Source: Streptosporangiaceae bacterium (lineage in GTDB: Bacteria > Actinomycetota > Actinomycetes > Streptosporangiales > Streptosporangiaceae). From it: 11,156 nt of DNA. Each line of letters begins with the position of its first letter. The first letter of the stretch is position 1. The DNA lies in the NCBI GenBank assembly GCA_030045215.1, contig JASIBJ010000202.1, positions 1 through 11,156 of the forward strand. The letters run 5' to 3'. The notes beneath the pieces were generated by a model that was given only the letters and a program-made list of their open reading frames with translations, made no database searches and had not been told where the DNA came from. Shown here in pieces: positions 1 to 7,500 of the stretch. Position numbers and translations under genes: made by a program.

Positions 1-24
1 GATAAGAAGCGTCAGGCGCGACAC
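1..24 (-). CDS. Start of a partial gene leaving the left edge (product unknown)
   Basis: On the minus strand a GTG codon at 24-22 is preceded by AAGGAGG (40-34), a complete anti-16S match with an ideal 9-base spacer. The frame then stays open to the window edge, giving the residues MSRLTLLI. Only eight codons are visible, so no function can be assigned; the hydrophobic start fits either a soluble beta strand or a membrane segment. The gene lies downstream of the membrane protein at 323-2158 on the same strand. The roughly 300-base gap and a hairpin after that gene suggest it has its own promoter. The call rests on the ribosome binding site alone. Confidence 0.5.
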
Positions 25-42
25 CGGATAGATCCTCCTTAG

Positions 43-59
43 CGGCCCCAAGCGGGCCG
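43..59 (-). promoter_or_regulatory. Stem-loop directly upstream of the AAGGAGG ribosome binding site
   Basis: Read on the minus strand, CGGCCC, a five-base loop (GCTTG) and GGGCCG form a perfect six-base-pair stem. It ends only two bases before the AAGGAGG (40-34) of the gene starting at 24. A second pairing, AGCGG (68-64) with CCGCT (45-41), would compete with this stem. Such a layout could control ribosome access, but no regulator or ligand can be named. Confidence 0.3.
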
Positions 60-286
60 TATTCCGCTACGCAGCTAGAAGTGTGCCACTCTAACCGGCG
101 TAGAGCCAGATAGACCCATTTTCTAGTGCAACAGTGTGTCGCCGCTTGCCCCGGTGCCGTCAAGGCCTGATTGGCCACTGCCATCCAAATGTTACCGACC
201 AGTACCGGATATAAAGAGTGAAAAGGGGAGTCTTATGGGGCGAGTTCCCGAGAGCGTGCCTGACCGCACAGTGCATATTGCGGGGA

Positions 287-319
287 ACGAGGGGGGGTCC
301 GCAGCCGCAGTCCCCTCGT
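287..319 (-). terminator. Putative terminator hairpin after the GT-C-like membrane protein
   Basis: ACGAGGGG (287-294) and CCCCTCGT (312-319) form a perfect eight-base-pair inverted repeat with a 17-base loop. On the minus strand the stem begins three bases after the TGA stop (325-323) of the membrane protein gene, the usual place for a terminator. The sequence after it (TTCCCC) has only a poor T-tract. It is therefore not a classic intrinsic terminator, though such hairpins are common at high-GC actinomycete gene ends. Confidence 0.45.
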
Positions 320-322
320 CGG

Positions 323-2158
323 TCAGCCAGATCCCGGCAATTCGAAGAGGACCAGGTCGGGGCTGTCCACGATGACGCGCGCGCCCGGCAGCCTGGCCTG
401 GCCGGCGAGGTCCGCGCGCGGCGCGTGCAGCAGCGGGCCGGCATCGACCACGACGTACACGACCCCGGCGTCCAGCAGCCGGGAGGTGAGTGGCCCCGCG
501 CTGGTGACGATCCGGTTCAGCCGGATCGAAGCGGGGCTCTCCTGGCTCAGCGTCTGCGAGCCGACCTGCAGGCCGTCGTTGGAGATCACCTCGCGCGCCA
601 GCAGCTTGTTCCACGGGTCGTAGACCGCCTCGCCGTTGTTCCACGGGTACCGGCGGTAGGCGGCCCACGGCAGGACCAGCACGTTGCCGGGCCGCCGGTC
701 ACTGTCCATGATCGTCCTGGCTGCCATCCAGTCGGCGGGGTACTGCACCGGCCGGATCCGGCCCGCCAGGCCCCAGGCCATGCCGGGCAGGAGCAGCACC
801 GGCGCGATCACGGCCAGCACCCCGATGACGGCCGTGGCGGGCTCGGTCCGCTGCCGCCCGGCCGGCGCTCCCCGACGGGGCCTGTCGCGGGGCTGTCCCC
901 ACGAGTCCGCACTGCGATGGAGTAGCCAGGCAAGCGCGGCCCCCAGGCCCACGGCCTCGGTCAGCGCGAGCGCGGCGACGAACTGCTGGCCATCGCGCAG
1001 GATCGCGAATCCGGGCGACACCGTCACGAGGTAGCGCAGCACCGCGCGGGTCGGCGAGGTGATGCCGATCGCCGCGACTGCGAGCCCGGCCAGTCCGGCC
1101 ACGCCGATTCCCGGCCAGCCGCGCCGCCTGTCGTGTTCACCGGCGGGGACGACCCCCGGAAACCTCCCGCCGGCGAGCACGTAGCCGACCACGGCGCAGG
1201 CGACGACGACCAGCCAGAACACTGACACCGCACCCCCGTACCCGCGCGGGACCGTCTGGCCGTTCCAGATTCCGGAGAGCATCACCAGGCTGCCGAGACG
1301 GCCGAATGGGGTGTCGGCGCGGGCGGCGAACAGGTTTACCCCGGCCGGGTCGGTGTGCACGGGGACCACCAGCGAGGGAACCAGCCATGGCAGGCTCAGC
1401 AGCACCAGCACCACGACGACCGTGACCAGTCGCCGGCCGCGACCGCCAGCCGGGCCCGCGGTGGCCTGGTCACGGCGAGCGAGGGTGGCGGGGACCGCGG
1501 CCAGGCCGGTGACCGCCATGGCCGCGAAGCCGCCTATTGCGGCCGGGAGCATGACCAGGAGGAGCCGGATCGGCCTGATCCGGGCCGGACCCGTGACCAG
1601 TTCGCGCATGACCCACGGCAGCCCGGCATAGCCGAGCAGCAGGGCCCACTGCCCGATCAGCAGCCGCTCCGCCACGAACGGGTTCCAGGTGTAGAACACC
1701 CCGCAGGCCAGGCAGGCCAGCACGGGAGCCGGTCCGCCGGCCCGGTCACGCCATCCGGCCGCCAGCAGCGCGGCGGCCCCCGAGCAGGCCAGAACGAAGA
1801 TGAGCAGCAGGACTATCTTCTGCACAAGATCGGCCGGCAGCAGGTGCGCGGCCACCGTAATAACCGCGTCGCTGGGCACCGCGCGAGCCGGTCCGCCGGT
1901 AAACCCGAGCAGCGCGGCCGAGAACGGGGGGTTCGGCACGAACACCATGTCGTAGCTCAGCAGGTAGCCGGGAGCCAGGCCGGGACCGAGCGCCAGCAGC
2001 CCAAGCCCGGCGCCCACCCATCCGGCAAGTCCGGTCGGCGTCGTCAGGCGGCGCAGTCCCGCCCGCAACCACCCACCGGCGGGCTGTCGCGTGTTCTGCC
2101 GGGCGGTTATCTGCTGGCGGGCCGGCGAAGGGCTGCCGGCCTCGCTCCGTGCTGTCAT
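323..2158 (-). CDS. Polytopic GT-C-like membrane protein (Rv0226c-like)
   Basis: This is a 611-residue integral membrane protein with about ten hydrophobic segments between residues 42 and 465, followed by a soluble tail (466-611) likely outside the membrane. Early in the first outer loop is YDMVFVPNP, with Asp70 where GT-C enzymes using polyprenyl-phosphate sugars usually carry a catalytic acid; calling it catalytic is inference. A later LRDGQQFV (387-394) and a tail with VLVLPW (493-498) and AGVVYVVVD (564-572) resemble equivalent parts of the AftD-like protein in this window. ATG at 2158 was chosen because starts further upstream would overlap the glycosyltransferase gene and encode Arg/Pro/Ser-rich low-complexity sequence. 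AGGTGG (2177-2172) lies 13 bases before the start. It follows the GT4 gene by 52 bases on the same strand, so they are probably co-transcribed. From memory it corresponds to Rv0226c of M. tuberculosis. Donor and acceptor are unknown. Confidence 0.82.
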   Translation of the reverse strand: MTARSEAGSPSPARQQITARQNTRQPAGGWLRAGLRRLTTPTGLAGWVGAGLGLLALGPGLAPGYLLSYDMVFVPNPPFSAALLGFTGGPARAVPSDAVITVAAHLLPADLVQKIVLLLIFVLACSGAAALLAAGWRDRAGGPAPVLACLACGVFYTWNPFVAERLLIGQWALLLGYAGLPWVMRELVTGPARIRPIRLLLVMLPAAIGGFAAMAVTGLAAVPATLARRDQATAGPAGGRGRRLVTVVVVLVLLSLPWLVPSLVVPVHTDPAGVNLFAARADTPFGRLGSLVMLSGIWNGQTVPRGYGGAVSVFWLVVVACAVVGYVLAGGRFPGVVPAGEHDRRRGWPGIGVAGLAGLAVAAIGITSPTRAVLRYLVTVSPGFAILRDGQQFVAALALTEAVGLGAALAWLLHRSADSWGQPRDRPRRGAPAGRQRTEPATAVIGVLAVIAPVLLLPGMAWGLAGRIRPVQYPADWMAARTIMDSDRRPGNVLVLPWAAYRRYPWNNGEAVYDPWNKLLAREVISNDGLQVGSQTLSQESPASIRLNRIVTSAGPLTSRLLDAGVVYVVVDAGPLLHAPRADLAGQARLPGARVIVDSPDLVLFELPGSG

Positions 2159-2187
2159 GGCGGGCCGGCGACCACCTGGCTGCCAGG

Positions 2188-2204
2188 CCCCGGCCGGGCC
2201 GGGG
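2188..2204. repeat. GC-only palindrome between the glycosyltransferase and membrane protein genes
   Basis: CCCCGGCC, one base, then GGCCGGGG form an almost perfect 17-base palindrome. It lies in the 52-base gap, starting seven bases past the glycosyltransferase stop (2211) and ending 30 bases before the next start (2158). As RNA it would fold into a very stable short hairpin that could reduce read-through or stabilise the upstream message. There is no T-tract, so a full terminator is unlikely. Confidence 0.4.
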
Positions 2205-2210
2205 TACCGG

Positions 2211-3515
2211 TCACGGCCGCCGCCGATGCGCCCGGCGCGGCGGCGAAACGTGGCGCCGGGACACGGGCCGTCGCGCCTCGTGCTCGGCCCTGGCCAGCGC
2301 CTCGTCCGCCACGTGCGCGAACCCCTCGACCGCGGCCGACCAGTGCAACCGCTCGGCCCGCTCCCTGGCCACGGCTCCCATCGCGTTGGCGCGCTCGCGG
2401 TCCAAGGCCAGCGATGCCCACGCGGAAGCGAACTGGCCCTCGTTCTTGACCAGCAGGCCGGTCTGGCCGTTGACGACAGAATCGTGCAGGCCAGGCACGT
2501 CGAAACCGATGGCCGGGGTGCCACGAATCGCCGCCTCGGTGATCACTATTCCCCACCCCTCGATCAGCGCCGGATGCAGCAGCATCCAGGCCGAGCACAG
2601 CAGCCGGTGCTTCTCCTCCTCCGAGACCCGGCCGGTGAAGACCACGTCAGGCACGCCCATGGCCTCCAGGCGAGCGCGCTCCGGGCCGTCACCGGCGATC
2701 ACCAGCGTGCCGCCGACAACCTGGCGGACTCGGCCCCACAGCTTAAGCAGCAAGTCGATGCGCTTGTACTCGGTCAGCCGGCCGAGCGCGAGGAAGAGCG
2801 GCTCGGTCGAGCGCGGAGTCAGCGGATCGGGCTGCACAACCCCGTTGCAGATCTGGCGGATGCGGCCGTCGGCAATCCCGATCTCCCTGAGCGCATCCGC
2901 GGTGGAGTTAGACACGGTCAGGACGAGATTATCCCGGTGCGCCCAGGGCATCACCCGGCTCTCGGCGAAGATGCCGCCGGCGGCGACCGGGCGCGGGAAC
3001 ATCATCCGCCACAGGTCCGTGTGAACGTGGTTGACCAGGCAGATCTGGGGCCGGCCTGACCACAGCGGTGTCAGGAACGGCATGCCGTTGCAGACCTCCA
3101 CGACCAGGTCGCTGCTGCGCAGGTGCCGCCAGTAGGTCAGTGGCGCGCGCACGAACTGGCTGTAGGTGCCGCCGCTGCGCACCACGTTGTACGAGCGCTG
3201 CTCCGACGGCCCGCCGCAGAGCAGGCTGACCTGATCGCCGCGCTCGGTCATGCCCGCCGCGAGCCGGTCCACCAGGACCTCCGAACCGCCAGCCCGGCGG
3301 TTGGCGAGATCCCGCCAGGCTACGAACAGCAGCCGCCGCGGGCTCTCCTGAGCTCCGAGGTCCGGCTCCCCGAGCACCGTGGCCGGGTGGCCCGTCTCCT
3401 GCAGTCCAGTCCCGCCAAGTCCCGGCTCGGCCGCTACCACGTGCAGGCCGGATGCGCCGCTTTCCAGCGATTCCAGCGCTGCTGATGTGGATCGGGCCGC
3501 CGAGTCCTGACTCAC
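2211..3515 (-). CDS. GT4-family glycosyltransferase (Rv0225-like)
   Basis: This 434-residue protein is a retaining GT-B fold glycosyltransferase that should move sugar from a nucleotide donor at the cytoplasmic membrane face. The N-terminal Rossmann domain begins at RRLLFVAW (60-67), with AGGSE (75-79) as the donor/acceptor loop and HVHTD (163-167) in the acceptor domain. The C-terminal domain has LALGRLTEYKR (242-252), AGDGPE (274-279) and the EX7E signature, Glu319 and Glu327, in EGWGIVITE. Residues 1-58 are low complexity and the last 20 are Arg/Pro-rich, so the true start could be downstream. The start used is GTG (3515-3513) with GGAG (3528-3525) nine bases upstream. It is divergent from the methyltransferase gene and heads a probable two-gene unit with the membrane protein. 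From memory it matches Rv0225 of M. tuberculosis, also divergent from a methyltransferase (Rv0224c). The sugar specificity cannot be read from sequence. Confidence 0.92.
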   Translation of the reverse strand: MSQDSAARSTSAALESLESGASGLHVVAAEPGLGGTGLQETGHPATVLGEPDLGAQESPRRLLFVAWRDLANRRAGGSEVLVDRLAAGMTERGDQVSLLCGGPSEQRSYNVVRSGGTYSQFVRAPLTYWRHLRSSDLVVEVCNGMPFLTPLWSGRPQICLVNHVHTDLWRMMFPRPVAAGGIFAESRVMPWAHRDNLVLTVSNSTADALREIGIADGRIRQICNGVVQPDPLTPRSTEPLFLALGRLTEYKRIDLLLKLWGRVRQVVGGTLVIAGDGPERARLEAMGVPDVVFTGRVSEEEKHRLLCSAWMLLHPALIEGWGIVITEAAIRGTPAIGFDVPGLHDSVVNGQTGLLVKNEGQFASAWASLALDRERANAMGAVARERAERLHWSAAVEGFAHVADEALARAEHEARRPVSRRHVSPPRRAHRRRP

Positions 3516-3584
3516 GCCATCACGCTCCAGGTTGGGATGAAGTCAGACAGTAAGGTAGGCGCAGTACCAACGAGTAATGTGTAC

Positions 3585-3613
3585 CGGACATTGACGTATC
3601 ATCCTGGTAATTT
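3585..3613 (+). promoter_or_regulatory. Candidate promoter for the methyltransferase-aftD operon
   Basis: CGGACA (3585-3590) shares GACA with the -35 consensus. After exactly 17 bases comes TAATTT (3608-3613), of TANNNT form and preceded by TGG, an extended -10 element. Transcription would start near 3620, giving a leader of about 125 bases that contains both hairpins at 3642-3690. A nearer -35 match, TTGACG at 3591, has no -10 at usable spacing. Confidence 0.35.
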
Positions 3614-3641
3614 CCTCGAAGTGGTAGTGGTCGTTCCGGCG

Positions 3642-3699
3642 CGGCGGGCGCCACCTGCCCGCCGACCCGGTCATCAGCGGGGATGACGGGCTGGCTTTT
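3642..3699 (+). promoter_or_regulatory. Tandem stem-loops plus T-run in the operon leader (possible attenuator)
   Basis: The first hairpin is a perfect eight-base-pair stem, CGGCGGGC (3642-3649) with GCCCGCCG (3657-3664), and a seven-base loop. One base later, GTCATC (3670-3675) pairs with GATGAC (3682-3687) around a six-base loop, extendable by CCC/GGG with one bulged base (3666-3690). A run of four T (3696-3699) follows eight bases after the core stem. This lies upstream of the methyltransferase start at 3747 and is compatible with conditional termination. The gap to the T-run is longer than in a standard terminator. Confidence 0.4.
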
Positions 3700-3746
3700 G
3701 TGACCGCGCCGGCAGGCACTCCAGGAAGGCGCGATAAGAGACGGCT

Positions 3747-4553
3747 ATGAGCCTGCGATCGATGCTGGGGCGCCGGCCCGTCGGGCTCGGATCCGCTGAG
3801 CGCAATGCCACCAGGCCGACGGCCGTCCCTGGCTCACAGGGCCTAGCCAGGTCGATTCGCCTGTACCGGCTATTCCTGCTCGAGCAGACCGAGCCGGCCG
3901 TCTTTTACTCCGGCCTGGCCTCCGATTCGGCCGATCAGGTGGCCAGGCATATCGACCTGCCTGGCCGGACCGTGATCGACGTCGGTGGCGGTGCCGGGTA
4001 TTTCACCGCCGCCTTCCGGGCTCGCGGCGCGAATTGTTATCTATTCGAGCCCGACGAGGCCGAGATGCTCAGCGCAGGCGAGCCCGCCGAGGGTGCGGTG
4101 CAGGCCGACGGGTACTGGCTGCCCGTGGCCGACGGAAGCGCCGATGCCTGCTTTTCATCCAACGTCCTTGAGCACGTGGCCGATCCGGTCGGGCTCATCG
4201 ACGAGATGATCCGCGTAACCCGGCCCGGTGGCGTGATCTACCTCTCCTACACCAACTGGTACTCGCCGTGGGGCGGTCACGAGATGTCCCCGTGGCACCT
4301 GCTCGGCGCCGGCTATGCCGCCAGGCGCTTCGTGCGGCGCTACGGCCGGGAGCCGAAGCACTGCGTCGGCACCAACCTCTACCGGGTGCACATCGGCCCG
4401 GTCATGCGCATGATGCGGGCCCGCCGCGACGTCCAGATCGTGGACGCCAGGCCGCGCTATTACCCGAGGTGGTGCGCGTTCATCGTCCGGATTCCGGTGC
4501 TCAGGGAACTGGTCAGCTGGAATCTGCTGCTGATCTTGCGGCGGAAGACATGA
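3747..4553 (+). CDS. Class I SAM-dependent methyltransferase (Rv0224c-like)
   Basis: This 268-residue protein has the Rossmann methyltransferase core. Motif I is VIDVGGGAGYF (76-86), which binds SAM. Glu101 in LFEPDE ends strand beta-2 and should hold the ribose hydroxyls. DACFSSNVLEHV (133-144) is the motif after strand 4, and RPGGVIYL (159-166) the next conserved turn. An aromatic stretch NWYSPWGGHE (170-179) after the core is distinctive and probably lines the acceptor site. A hydrophobic C-terminal end (VLRELVSWNLLLIL) suggests contact with the membrane. ATG at 3747 has AGGAAGG (3722-3728) rather far upstream. Its TGA overlaps the ATG of the aftD-like gene as ATGA, implying translational coupling. 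From memory it resembles Rv0224c of M. tuberculosis, a predicted essential methyltransferase next to Rv0225. The substrate, probably a glycan or lipid-linked sugar, is inferred from context. Confidence 0.92.
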   Translation: MSLRSMLGRRPVGLGSAERNATRPTAVPGSQGLARSIRLYRLFLLEQTEPAVFYSGLASDSADQVARHIDLPGRTVIDVGGGAGYFTAAFRARGANCYLFEPDEAEMLSAGEPAEGAVQADGYWLPVADGSADACFSSNVLEHVADPVGLIDEMIRVTRPGGVIYLSYTNWYSPWGGHEMSPWHLLGAGYAARRFVRRYGREPKHCVGTNLYRVHIGPVMRMMRARRDVQIVDARPRYYPRWCAFIVRIPVLRELVSWNLLLILRRKT

Positions 4554-7500
4554 CGTCGGCTGGCCGAGATCGGCCTGGCAGGCCGCTCGGCCAGTTGCGG
4601 ACATCCGCCCTCAGTCCGGCCGCCAGCGCGGTCGACCTGCCCCCGGCCATCACGCTCCCGCAGGTCAGGATCGCCAGGCCGGTCGCCCCGAAGCAGATTC
4701 CGCCGGGCAACATCCTGCGCGACCGCTGGTGGTTCCTGATCGTCTTCCTGGTCGCGCTCGCGACCTTGTGCAGTACGGACGCCGGGCGGATCTTCTACGA
4801 CACCAAGCTCGGCGTGGATCTCGACGCGCAGGAATTTCTGGCCAGGCTCTGGTCACTGTGGAACCCGCTGGAGTGGCTCGGGAGCCTGCAGGATCAGTAC
4901 GTCGGATACGCGATCCCGATGGCGCCGTTCTACCTGGCCGGCCAGCTAATGCACATTCCCGTCTGGCTGATCGAGCGGCTCTGGCTATCGCTGCTGATGA
5001 CGGTCGGCTTCGCCGGCATGGTCAAGCTGGCCAGGGCCCTGAACATCGGCAGCGAGAGCTCCCGGCTGCTGGCCGGCGCGGTGTTTGCGTTGTGGCCGAC
5101 CTTCACGATCCTCATCGGATCGACCTCCGCGACCGCGCTGCCCGGCCTGGTCGTGCCCTGGGCCGTGCTCCCCCTGGTCGCAGCGGTGCGGGGCCAGACC
5201 AGCGAAGGCCGGGCCGTGGCCCGGTCGGGCCTCGCCGTGGCCGCGATGAGTGGCGTCAATGCCGCCTGCACGCTGGTCGTGCTGGTGCTGCCGGCCCTGT
5301 ACATCCTCACGCACACCAAGTCCAGGCAGCGCGTGAGGCTCAGCCTGAAATGGGGCGGGGCGGTGTGTGCCGCCACCGCATGGTGGGCGATCCCGCTGCT
5401 GCTGCAGGGTCGCTATGCCTTCAACTTCTTGCCCTATATCGAGCAGTCGGTGACGACCACCGGCACCCTGGCCGCGGCAGCGGTGCTGCGGGGCGCCGGG
5501 ACGTGGACCGCCTACTTCAATCTGGGCGGAACCCCCTGGCTGTCGGCCGGGTGGGCGATGGTCACCTCGCCCATCGCCATCCTCGCCTCTGCCACCGTGG
5601 CCGCGGCCGGCCTGGCCGGGCTGGCCCGCCGCGACATGCCCGAGCGGCGCTGGTTGTGCATCTGCGTCGGCCTCGTCGCGACAGCCGCGATGGCCGGGTA
5701 TTACGGCCCGCTCGGCGGACCCTGGCACGCCACCGTCGACAACCTGCTTAACGGGACGCTGGCGCCGTTCCGGAGCATGTACAAGATCGAGCCGGTGATC
5801 GCGGTAGCGCTCGCGCTCGGCATCGCTCATCTCATGGAATGGTGCTGGCGGCAAAGCCTGCCGCTGCGCGGCACGCGGCTCGCGGTCAACGCCGCCTTCG
5901 CCCCGGTGGTCGTCCTGACCCTGGCCGGACTGGCGTGGCCCCAGCTGACGGGCCAGGTCCTGCAGGCGGGGACGTATACCAGCGTGCCGAAGTACCTGTA
6001 CCAGACCGCCGCTTACCTCGCCGCGCACTCGCCACGGAACACCGCGCTCGTGGTCCCGGCTGATCCGCACGGCCAGTACACCTGGGGCGAGACGATCGAC
6101 GACCCGCTGGAGCCGCTGGCATCCTCGCCCTGGGCCGAGCGCGGCCTGGTCCCCTACAGCGGCGCGGGCTCGCAGATCGTGCTCGACACCGCCGAGCAGG
6201 CGGTCGAGTCCGGCCAGGACGTGCCCGGTCTGGCGGCCTACCTGGCCAGGGCCGGGATCAGGTATGTCGTGGTACGCAATGACGTCTCCCCCGCGATCAG
6301 CGGCTCTACGCCGCCGCAGGTCGTCAACGAGACTCTCGCGCTGTCTGGTTTCCGGCAGGTCGCCTCGTTCGGCCCGCAGGTCGCGGCCGCGCCCGGCTAC
6401 CCGAACCTGGCCGGAGTCACTCCGGGGTTCGCGCCGAGCTACCCGTCCGTTCAGATCTTCGAGGCTGCCGAAAGCTCGCTGCGGCCAACGAGCCCGGTGC
6501 AGGCCCTGCCGGTCAGCGATACGGTCCTGGTCAACGGCGGCCCGGACTCCCTGCTGCAACTCGACGCACAGGGGATCCTCGGCGACCAGCCGACGGAGAT
6601 CGCCGGCCAGGTCACGACGAGTACCCCCGCGCTCTGGGCGGTGACCGACGGACAGCGGCGTGCCGACAACGACTTTGGCTCGACCGACGACAACCAGTCG
6701 TATACCTATACCGCGACGCAGGACAATCCGGTCGACGACCCCCTGGGCGGGGCGGGCGGTCCGCCCAGGCAACTGCTCCCGGTCCCGGCCGCCGGCCACC
6801 AGACGGTGGCCGTCCTCGCCGGCGCCGCCAGCGTCACCGCGTCCTCTGCCGGCATCTGGGACAGCGAGGCGCCTCAGTACAGCCCGGTTAACGCATTCGA
6901 CGGCAACCCCGCCACCGCCTGGGCGGAGAGTGACCCGTACTCTCCGGTCGGCCAGTGGATCCAGGTCAACTTCGATCACACGCTCAGCTTGCCGCCGAGC
7001 GTCGGCGTCCAGCTGCTTGACGACTCGGGCCGCAGAGAGATCGCCAGCGAGCTGCGGGTCACGACCCAGGCGGGGAGTGCCATCAGCCAAACCACGGCGA
7101 CAGGCGGCATCCAGCAGCTGCGGGTGCCACCGGGCGCGACTCGCTGGCTGCGCATCACCATCATGGGCGCGAGCCGGGTGGTCTTCGGCGGCCCCGGAGC
7201 CGGCATCGCCGACGTGCTCATCCCCGGAGTGCAAGTGACCAGCTACCTGCAGCCGGCCGAGGACACCGCTGCCGGCGCTGACGCGCCCGCGATCGCGTAC
7301 TCCTTCGCCCAGCAGGTCGCCTCGCCCTACGGCCAGGACAGCGCGGACAGCGTCACCGTTACCCGTCAGCTAGACCGGACGTTCGTCACCCCGGCCGCCA
7401 GCTCCCTGACCGCCCAGCTGACCGCGATCCCGGAGGCGGGGCCGGCCCTCGCCGCCCTGCTGACCAGGCTGACGCCGGCCACCGCGTCCTCGTTCTCGGT

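Larger units (their letters stand above)
25..322. other. Intergenic region with inverted repeats, no convincing gene
   Basis: This stretch is less GC-rich than the rest of the window and has no open frame with convincing coding character. It contains CGGCCC/GGGCCG (43-48 and 54-59), CTCTA/TAGAG (89-93 and 101-105, 7-base loop) nested inside CTAGAA/TTCTAG (75-80 and 121-126), and a terminator-like hairpin at 287-319. It most likely carries the promoter and leader of the minus-strand gene starting at 24. I could not find a -35/-10 pair with acceptable spacing, and the inverted repeats match no riboswitch class that I recognise. Confidence 0.6.
3516..3746. promoter_or_regulatory. Divergent control region between the glycosyltransferase and methyltransferase genes
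   Basis: These 231 bases separate the two divergent units and must hold promoters for both. The segment 3541-3620 is clearly richer in A/T than its surroundings. For the minus-strand glycosyltransferase, TACCTT (3557-3552) and TACTGT (3552-3547) fit the TANNNT form of a -10 box, but neither has a good -35. The plus-strand half carries a candidate extended -10 promoter and two tandem hairpins, listed separately. Confidence 0.6.

Noticed and set aside
75..126. Possible tRNA or tRNA-like gene around the five-base-pair stem with seven-base loop
   Set aside because: The loop lacks U33 on either strand and there is no T-arm consensus (GGTTCGA-type) or acceptor pairing of proper length.
2159..2524. 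Upstream extension of the membrane protein to an ATG at 2524 (733 residues)
   Set aside because: The extra 122 residues are Arg/Pro/Ser-rich, have no membrane or domain character, and lie opposite in frame to the well-supported C-terminal half of the GT4 gene on the same strand. ATG at 2158 fits the operon layout.
2091..3059. Plus-strand open frames across the glycosyltransferase gene
   Set aside because: They are antisense to a protein with a complete GT4 motif set and have shadow-like composition with no family motif.
3591..3596. TTGACG as the -35 box of the methyltransferase operon
   Set aside because: No TANNNT sequence occurs 16-19 bases downstream; the TAATTT at 3608 is only 11 bases away and pairs better with CGGACA at 3585.
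4268..4549. Upstream extension of the AftD-like protein to 4268
   Set aside because: This stretch is the out-of-frame reading of the methyltransferase gene. The ATGA overlap at 4550 gives the natural start.
4985..7234. Long minus-strand open frame of 749 codons inside aftD
   Set aside because: It is rich in Arg, Gly, His, Asp and Gln with no recognisable domain, as expected for an antisense shadow of a high-GC gene.
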